From positions 2,170,001 through 2,234,000 of the forward strand of contig CBDDIB010000002.1 of assembly GCA_965228695.1 (NCBI GenBank): a stretch of DNA of 64,000 nt. Direction: 5' to 3'. Shown one piece after another: positions 22,712 to 31,371 of the stretch. The position numbers and the translations under genes were made by a program. This DNA is from JAJFJD01 sp965228695 (GTDB taxonomy: Bacteria; Pseudomonadota; Alphaproteobacteria; UBA8366). The notes under the pieces were generated by a model that ran no database searches, was not told the origin of the DNA, and saw only the letters and a program-made list of their open reading frames with translations. Position 1 is the first letter of the stretch. The number at the start of each line of letters is the position of its first letter.

Positions 22712-24253
22712 TTAGTCGGATGTCTTGGGTGGCGTCTTCAGCAGCAGCGCCAGCGGGATGCCGACCAGGCTGGTCGCGACCAACAGCTTGAAGTCGTTCA
22801 AGAAGGCGATGGTCTGTGCCTGGTGTGCCACCGCCTGGCTCAACTGCGCCAGGCCGGTGACGCTGTCGGTGCTCCAGAAGCCGCTGCCTTGCAGTTGCGC
22901 CAAGGCATCGTTGAAGCGATTGACGTTTTCGATCAAAACACCGTAATTCACCTGCGTGCTGCGGGCCAGCACGGCCACGAAGACCGAGACGCCGATGCTG
23001 GCGCCGACCACGCGGGTCAATGCGAACAACGAGGCGCCCTCGGTACGCAGGGCCGCCGGCAGGGTCGAGAAGGTCACCGTGGTGAGCGATACCCACAGCA
23101 GGCCGATCGCCAACCCCGTGACGCCGTTTACCACGATTACGTCGAAGACAGGCACCTGTTCGGTCCAAGTCGCCATGTAGGCGCTGGGTGCGGCGATCAG
23201 GATCAGCGAGAGTACGATCAGGTTGCGGTGGCCGATCCGGGCGGCGAGATGGCCCGACAGCACCATGCCGAGCGCCGTTCCGAAGCCGCGCAACGAGATG
23301 ACGATACCGGCGGTGATCACCGGGTAGCCCTGGATGTCCTGCAGGAACAGCGGCAGCAGCAAGAGCGCGGAGAAGATGTTCAGTCCGAACAGGAAGATCA
23401 GAATGGTCCCGATCACGAAGTTGTGGTCCCGGAACAGGGCGAAATTCAGGAAGGGCCGCCGCGTCGTCGCGCTGTGTACGATGAACAGGTAGAGCGCCAG
23501 CGCCGCGAGCGTCGCTTCGAGGATGATCTCGGTCGACTGGAACCAGTCGTTCCGTTCGCCCCGGTCGAGCATGAGCTGAAACGCGCCGACGGCGATCGCC
23601 AGGCTCAGGAACCCGAGCCAGTCGAGATGCTGTTGCTTTTTCTCCGTTTCCGGAACGGTGAGAAGGCAGCCGATGAAGCCGACCACGCCGAACGGGATGT
23701 TGATGTAGAAGATCGCCCGCCAACTGAATTCCTCGGTGAGGTAAGCGCCGACGCTGGGGCCCAGCACCGGGCCGAGGATCATGGCGATGCTCCAGGTCGT
23801 CATCGCGAAGCTGTGCCGCTCGCGAGGGTAGGTATCGAGCATAATCGCCTGCGATAGCGGCAGGATCGGCGCACTGAGCAGGCCCTGGAGCACGCGATAG
23901 AGGACGAGCTGTTCAAGCGTGTCGGCGGTGGCGCACAGCATCGAACTGAGCGTGAAGCCGCCGACCGCGATCAGAAAGACCAGTTTCCGGCCGAAACGGA
24001 CGCTGAACCAGCCGGTCGCCGCGACGCCGATGGCGTTCGAAACCAGGAAGGACGTGAGAATCCAGCCGGCCTGGTCTGGTGTCGCGGCCAGGTTCCCCTT
24101 CATATTGGGCAGCGCGATATAGGCCGTGGTCATCGCCAGGGAATGCAAAATCGACGCGATCAGCACCGGAACGGTGATGAACATGCGTTCTCCCGGCGTG
24201 AACGGGCCGGTGGCAATCTTGGCGATGGTCATTGTGGCCATGTCGGAATTCAT
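22712..24253 (-). CDS. MFS transporter, DHA2 (EmrB/QacA) family
   Basis: A 513-residue membrane protein with fourteen predicted helices, typical of DHA2 proton-drug antiporters. The first helix region is ITVPVLIASILHSLAMTTAYIALPNMKGNLAA; DQAGWILTSFLVSNAIGVAATGWFSVRFGRK carries the loop 2-3 motif, and VLGPSVGAYLTEEFSWRAIFYINIPFG is motif C. These export drugs or organic acids across the inner membrane. The N-terminal segment before the first helix is about 25 residues; a start four codons later is equally possible. No partner membrane-fusion protein gene is adjacent. It is probably co-transcribed with the CoA-transferase that follows, and diverges from the crotonase at 24392. Confidence 0.88.
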   Translation of the reverse strand: MNSDMATMTIAKIATGPFTPGERMFITVPVLIASILHSLAMTTAYIALPNMKGNLAATPDQAGWILTSFLVSNAIGVAATGWFSVRFGRKLVFLIAVGGFTLSSMLCATADTLEQLVLYRVLQGLLSAPILPLSQAIMLDTYPRERHSFAMTTWSIAMILGPVLGPSVGAYLTEEFSWRAIFYINIPFGVVGFIGCLLTVPETEKKQQHLDWLGFLSLAIAVGAFQLMLDRGERNDWFQSTEIILEATLAALALYLFIVHSATTRRPFLNFALFRDHNFVIGTILIFLFGLNIFSALLLLPLFLQDIQGYPVITAGIVISLRGFGTALGMVLSGHLAARIGHRNLIVLSLILIAAPSAYMATWTEQVPVFDVIVVNGVTGLAIGLLWVSLTTVTFSTLPAALRTEGASLFALTRVVGASIGVSVFVAVLARSTQVNYGVLIENVNRFNDALAQLQGSGFWSTDSVTGLAQLSQAVAHQAQTIAFLNDFKLLVATSLVGIPLALLLKTPPKTSD

Positions 24254-24391
24254 ATATCCGAATTCAGCGGGTGTTACACCTCATGCCCGCATGGTATTCC
24301 CGCCTGTCGCGGCCCTTCGGAAAAATGCCATTGGAATCCGGACGCGGGCGGCCCAGAGTAAATCCTCCGACGCACAGCTTCCGGAGCGGAC

Positions 24392-25171
24392 ATGACCGAT
24401 CCCATCCTGCTCGAGCGCGACACCTTCGTCGCCACCATCACCTTCAACCGGCCGGAAAAACACAACGCGCTGACGCGGGCCATGTGGTCGCAGCTCGGCG
24501 ATATGGTGGCCGGTCTCTCCGCCGACGATGCGGTGCGCTGTATCGTGATCACCGGTGCGGGCGGCCGCGCGTTCAGCGCCGGGGCGGATATCTCGGAATT
24601 CGACAGCAACCGCGACACCGTCGAGGGCGCGCAGGCGGCCGCCGGGGCGGCCGATGACGCGATGAAGCAAATCCTCGACTGCCGCCATCCGACCTTGGCG
24701 GCGATCCGGGGCTACTGCATCGGCGGCGGGCTGGAAATCGCGTCCATGTGCGATCTACGGCTGTGCAGCGACGACAGCACTTTCGGACTCCCGGCCAATC
24801 GTCTCGGTCTTTTCGTCACGCATCAGTACCTCGGCCGCATCGCGGAGATCGTCGGCCGGACGCGGGCGCTCGAGATCGTCCTGGCGGCGGAAAATTTCGA
24901 CGCCGAACGCGCCGAGGCCATCGGCCTCGTCAACCGCGTGGTGCCGGCGGAGGACCTTCCCGCCGAAGCGCAGGCCTATGCGGCGAAGATCGCCGACGGT
25001 GCGCCCCTATCCCAACGGTGGAGCAAACAGGTCATCCGCCGCTTAGCGGATCCGGCGCCGGTGACCGAAGTGGAACGGGCGGGCGCCTACGACTATATCG
25101 ACACGGAAGACTACCGCATCGGGACGCAGGCGTTCCGCGACAAAACGAAACCGAAATTCCAGGGGCGATAG
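24392..25171 (+). CDS. Enoyl-CoA hydratase/isomerase (crotonase) family protein
   Basis: A 259-residue crotonase: TFNRPEKHNALTRAMW, ITGAGGRAFSAGADISEF and AIRGYCIGGGLEIASMCDLRL (oxyanion hole). At the position of the first catalytic Glu of hydratases it has LPANRLGLFVTHQYLG, with no acidic residue, so it is probably not a standard hydratase. It is followed after two bases by an M20 amidohydrolase gene, so the pair is an operon. The combination might suggest breakdown of an N-acyl or carbamoyl compound, but nothing in the sequence fixes the substrate. Confidence 0.83.
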   Translation: MTDPILLERDTFVATITFNRPEKHNALTRAMWSQLGDMVAGLSADDAVRCIVITGAGGRAFSAGADISEFDSNRDTVEGAQAAAGAADDAMKQILDCRHPTLAAIRGYCIGGGLEIASMCDLRLCSDDSTFGLPANRLGLFVTHQYLGRIAEIVGRTRALEIVLAAENFDAERAEAIGLVNRVVPAEDLPAEAQAYAAKIADGAPLSQRWSKQVIRRLADPAPVTEVERAGAYDYIDTEDYRIGTQAFRDKTKPKFQGR

Positions 25172-25173
25172 GA

Positions 25174-26415
25174 ATGGCAGACGGGACTGTGCGTGCGAAT
25201 GAAGAGCGACTTTGGCAGACGCTGATGGATTTGGCGAAGATCGGGGCGACGCCGGGCGGCGGCGTCGGACGGATCGCCCTGACCGAAGACGACCGCCTGG
25301 CCCGCGATCAGTTCGTTTCCTGGGCCAAAGAAGCGGGTTGTGACGTTCGCGTCGATCATATGGGCAATATCTTTGCCCGCCGCGCCGGCCTGGATGCGGA
25401 CCGGCCGCCGGTGATGACCGGTAGTCATCTGGACACCCAGCCGTTGGGCGGCAAGTTCGACGGCATTTACGGCGTGCTCGCGGGCCTGGAAGTGGTGCGC
25501 AGCTTGAACGATGCCGGGATCGATACGGTGGCGCCGCTGGACATCGTCGTTTGGACCGATGAGGAAGGGGTACGGTTTTCCGCGGGGATGGTCGCGTCCG
25601 GCGTGTTCGCCGGAAAGTACGATCTGGACTACGGGTTGGGCATCGTCGACGGCGACGGCGTTACCTTCGGCGAAGCCCTCAAGTCGATTGGTTATGCGGG
25701 GACCGAAGAGGTCGGCGGCATCCCCGTCGAAGCCTTCTTCGAAGCGCATATCGAACAGGGGCCGATCCTGGAGAACGACGCCATTCCCATCGGTGTGGTG
25801 CTGGGGGCGCAAGGACAGCGTTGTTTCCGCGTCACCGTCGAGGGCGAGGAAGGGCACGCGGGCACGCTGCCGATGGAGATGCGGCGCGACGCCATGCTGG
25901 GCGCGGCCCGGATGATCGACGCGATCAATGGGATCGCCTTCAAATACGATCCGCATCCGGTGATCACCGTCGGCCTCGTCAATGTGCGGCCCAACTCGCC
26001 CAACACGATTCCCGGTCAGGTCTATTTCTCGATCGACAGCCGGCACCCGGACAACGACACGCTGAAGGCGGTCGAGGCGGATATGCGGGCGGCCTGCGAG
26101 ACGATCGCCGGTGACGGCGGCTACGGGCTTAAATTCGAATTGGCCAGCGAGCGGGAGTCCACGGTCTTCCATCGGCACTGCGTCGAGGCGGTTGCGGATG
26201 CTGCCGATACCGCCGGCCTGCCGTATCGTGAAATCTATTCAGGGGCGGGGCATGACGCGTGCAACCTGGCGCTTTGCGCGCCGGCCGGCATGATCTTCGT
26301 CCCCTGCGAGGACGGCATCAGCCATAACGAACGCGAGAACGCCCGGCCGTCCGACCTCGCGGCCGGCTGCACCGTGCTGCTGCACGCGATGCTGAACCGT
26401 GCAGGGATCGCTTAA
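25174..26415 (+). CDS. M20-family Zn-dependent amidohydrolase (allantoate/N-carbamoyl-amino-acid hydrolase type)
   Basis: A 413-residue metallo-amidohydrolase of the allantoate amidohydrolase / N-carbamoyl-L-amino-acid hydrolase / ureidopropionase group. The di-metal ligands are visible: His and Asp in GSHLDTQPLGGKFDGIYGVLAGLE, the Glu pair in WTDEEGVRF, His in FEAHIEQGP, and C-terminal GAGHDA and ISHNERE. The dimerisation lid lies in the middle (GEEGHAGTLPMEMRRDAM). The start at 25174 has GGGGCGATAGGA upstream and follows the crotonase stop by two bases; an upstream extension would be in a shadow frame. The AllA-like gene at 17756 is a possible pathway partner but is not linked in operon. 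Confidence 0.88.
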   Translation: MADGTVRANEERLWQTLMDLAKIGATPGGGVGRIALTEDDRLARDQFVSWAKEAGCDVRVDHMGNIFARRAGLDADRPPVMTGSHLDTQPLGGKFDGIYGVLAGLEVVRSLNDAGIDTVAPLDIVVWTDEEGVRFSAGMVASGVFAGKYDLDYGLGIVDGDGVTFGEALKSIGYAGTEEVGGIPVEAFFEAHIEQGPILENDAIPIGVVLGAQGQRCFRVTVEGEEGHAGTLPMEMRRDAMLGAARMIDAINGIAFKYDPHPVITVGLVNVRPNSPNTIPGQVYFSIDSRHPDNDTLKAVEADMRAACETIAGDGGYGLKFELASERESTVFHRHCVEAVADAADTAGLPYREIYSGAGHDACNLALCAPAGMIFVPCEDGISHNERENARPSDLAAGCTVLLHAMLNRAGIA

Positions 26416-26452
26416 CCGGAGAGTTCCGTATGCGTGACCGCTTTGACAGCCT

Positions 26453-26651
26453 CATGCTTCGACAAGCTCGGCGGGAGGCTTAAACACTCGCTCCTCATCC
26501 TGAGCCCGACGAAGGATGGTTTCGACTTCAGTCCACGGCATGCTTCGACAGGCTCAGCATGAGGATGGAATACTCGGTCCTCATCCTGAGCCTGTCGAAG
26601 GATGATTTTCGCTCCGACCGGTGGAATGCTTCGACGAGCTCAGCACGAGGG
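26453..26651. repeat. Cluster of five REP-like palindromic units in alternating orientation
   Basis: Five related imperfect palindromes built on CTTCGACAAGCTCAGxATGAGG lie at about 26453-26478, 26493-26519, 26539-26565, 26579-26604 and 26626-26651, each inverted relative to the previous one. They fill the gap between the convergent amidohydrolase and deacetylase genes. The same unit occurs again at 51432-51506. This is the usual form and place of dispersed REP elements, which can act as attenuators or gyrase sites. Confidence 0.85.
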
Positions 26652-26670
26652 TGGAGTTCGAACGAAACGC

Positions 26671-27468
26671 CTAGGCGATCGTTTCCGCCAGTTCGGCGCA
26701 GGTGTAGAACCGGGCGCGTTCGTGCTGCTTAATCATCGTCAGGAACCGGTCGAGCATCCGAAGCCGCCCGGGATGGCCGATGAGCTGCACATGCAAGGTC
26801 TGGTGATAGAAGCTGCCGGGCCGGTCTTCGTAGGATCCGACGAATTCCTCGCTCCATATCTCGTAGGCGGTGGCGGCGGACCGTGGCATGCGGCCGGGAA
26901 GCGCGCCGTCGTAAAGAAAGTACGGGGCGTCGGCGAGATGCCATTGCACCGGCAGTTCGACGATCGGCAACGGCTTGCCGTCCCTCTCATGTCGGTAGGG
27001 CCGGCTGGTGTCGTGGTAGTTGGCCGACACGGTGATCCCGGCTTCGATCAGCAGGTCCAACGTGTTGTCGGTGAATTCCCAGGATGCCGAGCGCCATGTC
27101 GCGGGGCGCTGACCGGTGATCTTTTCCAGGGCATCGATCCCCGCGATCAAATCCTTCTTCTCCGCTTCGCGGGTCGTGCCGACGGCGCTCATATGACTGT
27201 AGGTGTGGCTCGCCAATTCGTGGCCCCGGTCGCCGATCTGCCGGACGGCGTCGGGATACCGGTCGGCCGTGACGCCGGGAATGAAGAAGGTCGACTTGAC
27301 GCTGTGCCGGTCGAACAGATCGAGCAGCGGATCGAGCCCTTCGCGGATGGCGTAGGCGCCGTTCGACAGCATGACGGGCCGGTGTTCGTTCTCGCCGATC
27401 TTGTTGAACCAGATCGCTTCGGCGTCGAGGCAGGTGCCGATGACGACGGGAAAGGTATCGGTGCTCAC
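26671..27468 (-). CDS. Polysaccharide-deacetylase-fold (NodB-type) protein
   Basis: A 265-residue NodB-fold carbohydrate esterase-like protein. Metal-ligand motif 2 is clear (HELASHTYSHM, His-x3-His), and SASWEFTDNTLDLLIEAG carries the expected Trp region. Motif 1 reads GTCLDAEAIW, with a single Asp where TFDD is usual, so it fits the subgroup that includes allantoinase-like PuuE and peptidoglycan or chitin deacetylases. There is no signal peptide, so it is cytoplasmic and may hydrolyse a small amide. The GTG start at 27468 has GAGGAAATT upstream. The REP cluster lies after its stop. Confidence 0.8.
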   Translation of the reverse strand: MSTDTFPVVIGTCLDAEAIWFNKIGENEHRPVMLSNGAYAIREGLDPLLDLFDRHSVKSTFFIPGVTADRYPDAVRQIGDRGHELASHTYSHMSAVGTTREAEKKDLIAGIDALEKITGQRPATWRSASWEFTDNTLDLLIEAGITVSANYHDTSRPYRHERDGKPLPIVELPVQWHLADAPYFLYDGALPGRMPRSAATAYEIWSEEFVGSYEDRPGSFYHQTLHVQLIGHPGRLRMLDRFLTMIKQHERARFYTCAELAETIA

Positions 27469-27628
27469 TGTAATTTCCTCAATGATTTGGCGGGCGGGCC
27501 TTATTGTCGCTAAAGTTCGGTGCCAGCATATCGCCGCCGGTGTCGTTACGGCAACGCACGGCCATGCCGGCCCACCAACCCGACGAACGCGGGCCGATGC
27601 GCGCGGGCGTAATGCTGCGGAGATGCAA

Positions 27629-28345
27629 ATGGCCACAACCCTGATCACCGGTGCAAGCAAAGGAATCGGGCTGGCGATTGCCGAGCGGCTGGCGGCGGCC
27701 GGCGATACCGTGGTTGGGATCGCGCGCAGCGAACCGGACCGCCCGTTTCCCGGCACCTATTGTCGTGTCGATCTCGAAGACACGGCGGCCGCGCAGGCGG
27801 CATTGCGGGACATCGCGGCAACCCATGCCATCGACAACCTGGTGAATAATGCCGGCTATTCGATCCCCCAACCGTTGGGCGAGGTCGATTTCGACGATTT
27901 CGACAGGCAGATCGCGGTCAATCTGCGCGGCGCCCTGATTTGCACGCAGGCGTGCCTGCCGGCGATGCGCGCCGCCGGCCGGGGCCGGATCGTGAATATC
28001 AGCAGCCGGTCGGTCTTAGGGAAAGAAGAACGCACCGGTTATGCCGGGGCGAAGGCCGGGTTGATCGGGTTCACCCGCGTCTGGGCGCTGGAACTGGCCG
28101 CCGATGGCATCACGGTGAACGCCATCGCACCGGGCCCGATCGAAACCGACCTGTTCCTGCGGCATCATCCCGTCGGCAGCGAGGCCTACAACAATATCGC
28201 GCAGGCGGTTCCGGTACAGCGAATGGGCAAGCCGGAAGACATCGCGGCGGCAACGCAATTCCTCGTTTCCGATGACGCGTCCTTCGTGACCGGTCAGGTC
28301 CTGTATGTCTGCGGCGGGCTGACGCTCGGCGCGGCACCGATCTAG
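27629..28345 (+). CDS. SDR-family NAD(P)-dependent oxidoreductase
   Basis: A 238-residue short-chain dehydrogenase: ITGASKGIGLAIAERL (cofactor loop), NNAGYS, NISSRSVLG (catalytic Ser region), GYAGAKAG (Tyr-x3-Lys) and the APGPIETDLF segment. The ATG at 27629 has GCGGAG upstream; an ATG at 27623 is an alternative. It resembles 3-oxoacyl-ACP or 3-hydroxyacyl-CoA reductases, but the substrate is not fixed. It is followed after nine bases by the acyl-CoA synthetase gene, so they form an operon, pointing to acyl-CoA metabolism. Confidence 0.87.
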   Translation: MATTLITGASKGIGLAIAERLAAAGDTVVGIARSEPDRPFPGTYCRVDLEDTAAAQAALRDIAATHAIDNLVNNAGYSIPQPLGEVDFDDFDRQIAVNLRGALICTQACLPAMRAAGRGRIVNISSRSVLGKEERTGYAGAKAGLIGFTRVWALELAADGITVNAIAPGPIETDLFLRHHPVGSEAYNNIAQAVPVQRMGKPEDIAAATQFLVSDDASFVTGQVLYVCGGLTLGAAPI

Positions 28346-28354
28346 GCGCAACCC

Positions 28355-30454
28355 ATGGGTGCTCTCGAACGACTGTTCCAGCCGCGCGGCGTCGCGATCA
28401 TCGGGGCATCGACAGATCCCGTCCGGGTGGGTGGCGCACCGGTCAAGGCGTTGGCCGACTACGGTTTTACCGGATCGGTTTATCCGGTGAATCCGAAATA
28501 CGACGAGATCCAAGGTCTGAAATGCTATGGGGCCGTGTCGGAGATCGCCGGTCCGTGCGATCTGGCGATCATCGCCGTGGCCGCCGCGGCGACGCCGGAT
28601 GTATTACGTGCCTGCGGCGACAAGAAGATTCCCTATGCGGTTGTTCTAAGCGGCGGCTACCGCGAAAGCGGCACGGATGGCGCGGCGCTGGAAGCCGAAG
28701 TGCGGCAGGTTCTTGCCGAGACCGGCATCCGCATGATTGGGCCCAACTGCCAGGGCGTGATCAACCTGACCGACCGGATGTACGCCACTTTCGGTGCGAT
28801 CGCGGCCGAGCCGGACATGCGGGCGGGCCGAATTGCGATGGCCTTCCAAAGCGGCGGTTTCGGCTTCACCATCGCGCTGCTTTGCGAACAGCAGGGGGTC
28901 GGATTCCGCTATCTGGTCTCCGGCGGCAACGAAACGGATATCAAGACGCCGGAACTGCTGGATGCCTTCCTGGACGATGGCGAAACCAAGGTCGCCTTCG
29001 CGATGATTGAAGGGATTGACGATGGCCGCGCGCTGCAGCGGGTCGGCCGCCGGGGCTTGTCGATCGGTAAGCCGGTGATCGTCTGGAAGATCGGCAACAG
29101 CGAAACCGGCGCCCGCGCGGCCGCGTCGCATACCGCGAACATGACGGGGCAATACGACATCTATCAGGCCGCTTTCCGGCAATCCGGCATTATTGAAGTG
29201 CGGGATGTGGAGCAGTTGCAGGATCTCTTCTTCGCCTTCGAAGCCGGCCAGCTTCCGGCAGGCAATCGTGTCGCCGTCATCACGATCACCGGCGGGTCGG
29301 GGATCGCCTTTGCGGACCGGGCGGTGGAAGGCGGGCTTGAACTGCCGTCCTTCGAACCCGCCACGACCGAGGCGCTGGAAAAAATCATTCCCGTGTTCGG
29401 ATCGACCGGGAATCCCGTCGACACGACGGCCAACCTGTTCAATCAGGTGGAGAACTTCACCAGCGCGGTTTCCCATGTGATCAACGATCCCAACGTGGAC
29501 CAGTTGGCGGTCCTGATGGCGTCGGTCAGCGGACCGACGGCCGAAGCCGCGGCGCGGGCCGTGGTCGGGGCGGCGGAAGCGTCCGGCAAGCCGGTCATCG
29601 TTGCGTGGTCGGCGCGCCGCGAACGCGCGGCGGGTGCCTACGCGGTGCTCGAGGAAGCGAGTATCCCGATCGTGCCGACGCCGGTCCGTGCCGCCGATGC
29701 GGCTGCAACCCTGTCCGAGTTCGCCGCCCGGCAGCGGCGGCTGGCGGACAAGCCCGACATGGATTGCCCGCCGGTCGAGGCAGACTTGCCGGCCGGCAAT
29801 GGGGCGCTGGATGAAATCGCGGGCAAGGCGTTGCTGGCGGCATACGGCATTCCGGTCACCGAAGACCGGATTGTCCATCTGGGTGACGACCCGGCAGGTG
29901 TCGCGGAGGGATTGTCTTATCCGTTGATCGCCAAGGTCCTGTCGCCGGATATCACGCACAAGACCGATGTCGGCGGCGTGCGCGCCAACTTGGAAGATGC
30001 CGAATCGCTGGCCGAGGCGGTGGCCGAAATCGTCCTGTCGGCGCGGCACGCGCGGCCGGATGCCCAGATCGACGGCGTAATCGTGTCTGAAATGGTGAGT
30101 GGCGCGGAAGTCCTGGCCGGCGTGATCAACGACGCGGTGTTCGGGCCGACGATCGCCGTCGGGCTTGGCGGCATCTACACCGAAGTGCTGCGCGATATCA
30201 CCTATCGGGTCGCGCCCTTCGATACGGATGAAGCGCACGCGACGCTTGGGGAGCTGCGCGCCCGCGCCTTGTTCGACGGCGTGCGCGGCGGTCCGGCTTT
30301 GGACGTGGGGGCGTTGGCGGAGGCATTGTCCGCCCTGTCGCGGCTTGCCTGGGATCACCGCGGGCGCCTGTCGGAACTCGACGTCAATCCGTTGTTCGTG
30401 CGGCCAAAGGGGCAGGGAATCGTGGCGGCGGATGCGCTTGTGGTTCTAAAGTAG
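28355..30454 (+). CDS. Acetate-CoA ligase family protein (NDP-forming acyl-CoA synthetase)
   Basis: A 699-residue single-chain enzyme of the NDP-forming acyl-CoA synthetase family. The N-terminal CoA-binding domain (FQPRGVAIIGASTDPVRVGGAPVKAL) is followed by succinyl-CoA-ligase-like domains (RAGRIAMAFQSGGFGFTIALLCEQQGVGFRYLVSGGNETDIKTPELLDAFLDD) and a C-terminal ATP-grasp part (YPLIAKVLSPDITHKTDVGGVRANLEDAESLAEAV, then GVIVSEMVSGAEVLAG). It makes acyl-CoA from an acid and CoA with ATP or GTP. The alpha and beta regions are fused, as in archaeal and proteobacterial types. It stands between an SDR and a haloacetate dehalogenase gene on the same strand. The acid used is unknown. Confidence 0.87.
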   Translation: MGALERLFQPRGVAIIGASTDPVRVGGAPVKALADYGFTGSVYPVNPKYDEIQGLKCYGAVSEIAGPCDLAIIAVAAAATPDVLRACGDKKIPYAVVLSGGYRESGTDGAALEAEVRQVLAETGIRMIGPNCQGVINLTDRMYATFGAIAAEPDMRAGRIAMAFQSGGFGFTIALLCEQQGVGFRYLVSGGNETDIKTPELLDAFLDDGETKVAFAMIEGIDDGRALQRVGRRGLSIGKPVIVWKIGNSETGARAAASHTANMTGQYDIYQAAFRQSGIIEVRDVEQLQDLFFAFEAGQLPAGNRVAVITITGGSGIAFADRAVEGGLELPSFEPATTEALEKIIPVFGSTGNPVDTTANLFNQVENFTSAVSHVINDPNVDQLAVLMASVSGPTAEAAARAVVGAAEASGKPVIVAWSARRERAAGAYAVLEEASIPIVPTPVRAADAAATLSEFAARQRRLADKPDMDCPPVEADLPAGNGALDEIAGKALLAAYGIPVTEDRIVHLGDDPAGVAEGLSYPLIAKVLSPDITHKTDVGGVRANLEDAESLAEAVAEIVLSARHARPDAQIDGVIVSEMVSGAEVLAGVINDAVFGPTIAVGLGGIYTEVLRDITYRVAPFDTDEAHATLGELRARALFDGVRGGPALDVGALAEALSALSRLAWDHRGRLSELDVNPLFVRPKGQGIVAADALVVLK

Positions 30455-30482
30455 CGGTTCAACCGTCAGGAGACCGTCACAC

Positions 30483-31364
30483 ATGTTCGAGCAGTTCGAG
30501 CGGCGAGAGATCGAGACCGCCGGAGCCAAGATCAATCTCATCGTCGGGGGCGAGGGACCGCCGTTGTTGCTGGTCCATGGATATCCGCAGACGCATGTCA
30601 TGTGGCACCTGATTGCCCCGCGCTTGGCGGAGACCTATACCGTCGTCGCTCCGGACTTGCGCGGTTATGGCGACAGTTCCAAGCCGCCGTCGGGCGAGAA
30701 ATCGTCGAACTATTCGAAGCGCGCGATGGCGCAGGATTTGGTCGAGGTCATGTCCGAGCTCGGGTTCGACCGGTTCCGCCTCGCGGGACATGACCGGGGC
30801 GGACGGGTCTCCTACCGGCTGGCCTTCGACCATCCGGAGCGGGTCGAGCGGCTGGCATTGCTGGATATTGTGCCGACGTGGGAGCAACTCGAACGGGTCG
30901 ATACGAGTTCAGCCTATGGGACCTTCCATTGGTATTTCCTGGGACAGCCGGCGGATTTTCCCGAGCGCATGATCGGGGCGGACCCGGAGTTCTTTCTGCG
31001 CTACGTGGTCGACAAATGGGCGGCATCGCCGGACCCGTGCTCGCCGGAAGCGATGACGGAGTATCTTCGCTGTTTCAGCAATCCGGAAACGATCCGGGCC
31101 ACCTGCGACTGCTATCGCAACAATCCGGAGGCGGACTACGCGCATGACGACGCGGACCGGTCCGCCGGGCGTACGATCGAATGTCCCACGCTGGTACTTT
31201 GGGGCGGGGAAGGCCGCCCGCATAAGGGCCGCAACGTGTTGGAGACCTGGAGCAATTGGGCGTCCGACCTGCAAGGCAAGGGGCTGCCCTGCGGCCATTT
31301 CATGGCCGAGGAGGCGCCGGACGAAACCTTCGCCGAACTCTCCGCCTTCTTCGCGGGCGAGTGA
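30483..31364 (+). CDS. Haloacetate dehalogenase-type alpha/beta hydrolase
   Basis: A 293-residue alpha/beta hydrolase with every marker of fluoroacetate dehalogenase: the nucleophile elbow GHDRGGR (Asp104 with Arg105 and Arg108), the acid in LLDIVPTW (Asp128), the halide-binding TFHWYFLGQP (His149, Trp150) and the C-terminal His272 in CGHFMAEEAP. The family hydrolyses haloacetates to glycolate through an aspartyl ester. With the type II haloacid dehalogenase at 2796 this gives two unrelated dehalogenase folds in the window. Some family members act on other esters, so haloacetate is likely but not certain. It begins 28 bases after the acyl-CoA synthetase gene and ends seven bases before rmlA. 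Confidence 0.85.
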   Translation: MFEQFERREIETAGAKINLIVGGEGPPLLLVHGYPQTHVMWHLIAPRLAETYTVVAPDLRGYGDSSKPPSGEKSSNYSKRAMAQDLVEVMSELGFDRFRLAGHDRGGRVSYRLAFDHPERVERLALLDIVPTWEQLERVDTSSAYGTFHWYFLGQPADFPERMIGADPEFFLRYVVDKWAASPDPCSPEAMTEYLRCFSNPETIRATCDCYRNNPEADYAHDDADRSAGRTIECPTLVLWGGEGRPHKGRNVLETWSNWASDLQGKGLPCGHFMAEEAPDETFAELSAFFAGE

Positions 31365-31371
31365 GGCCTTC

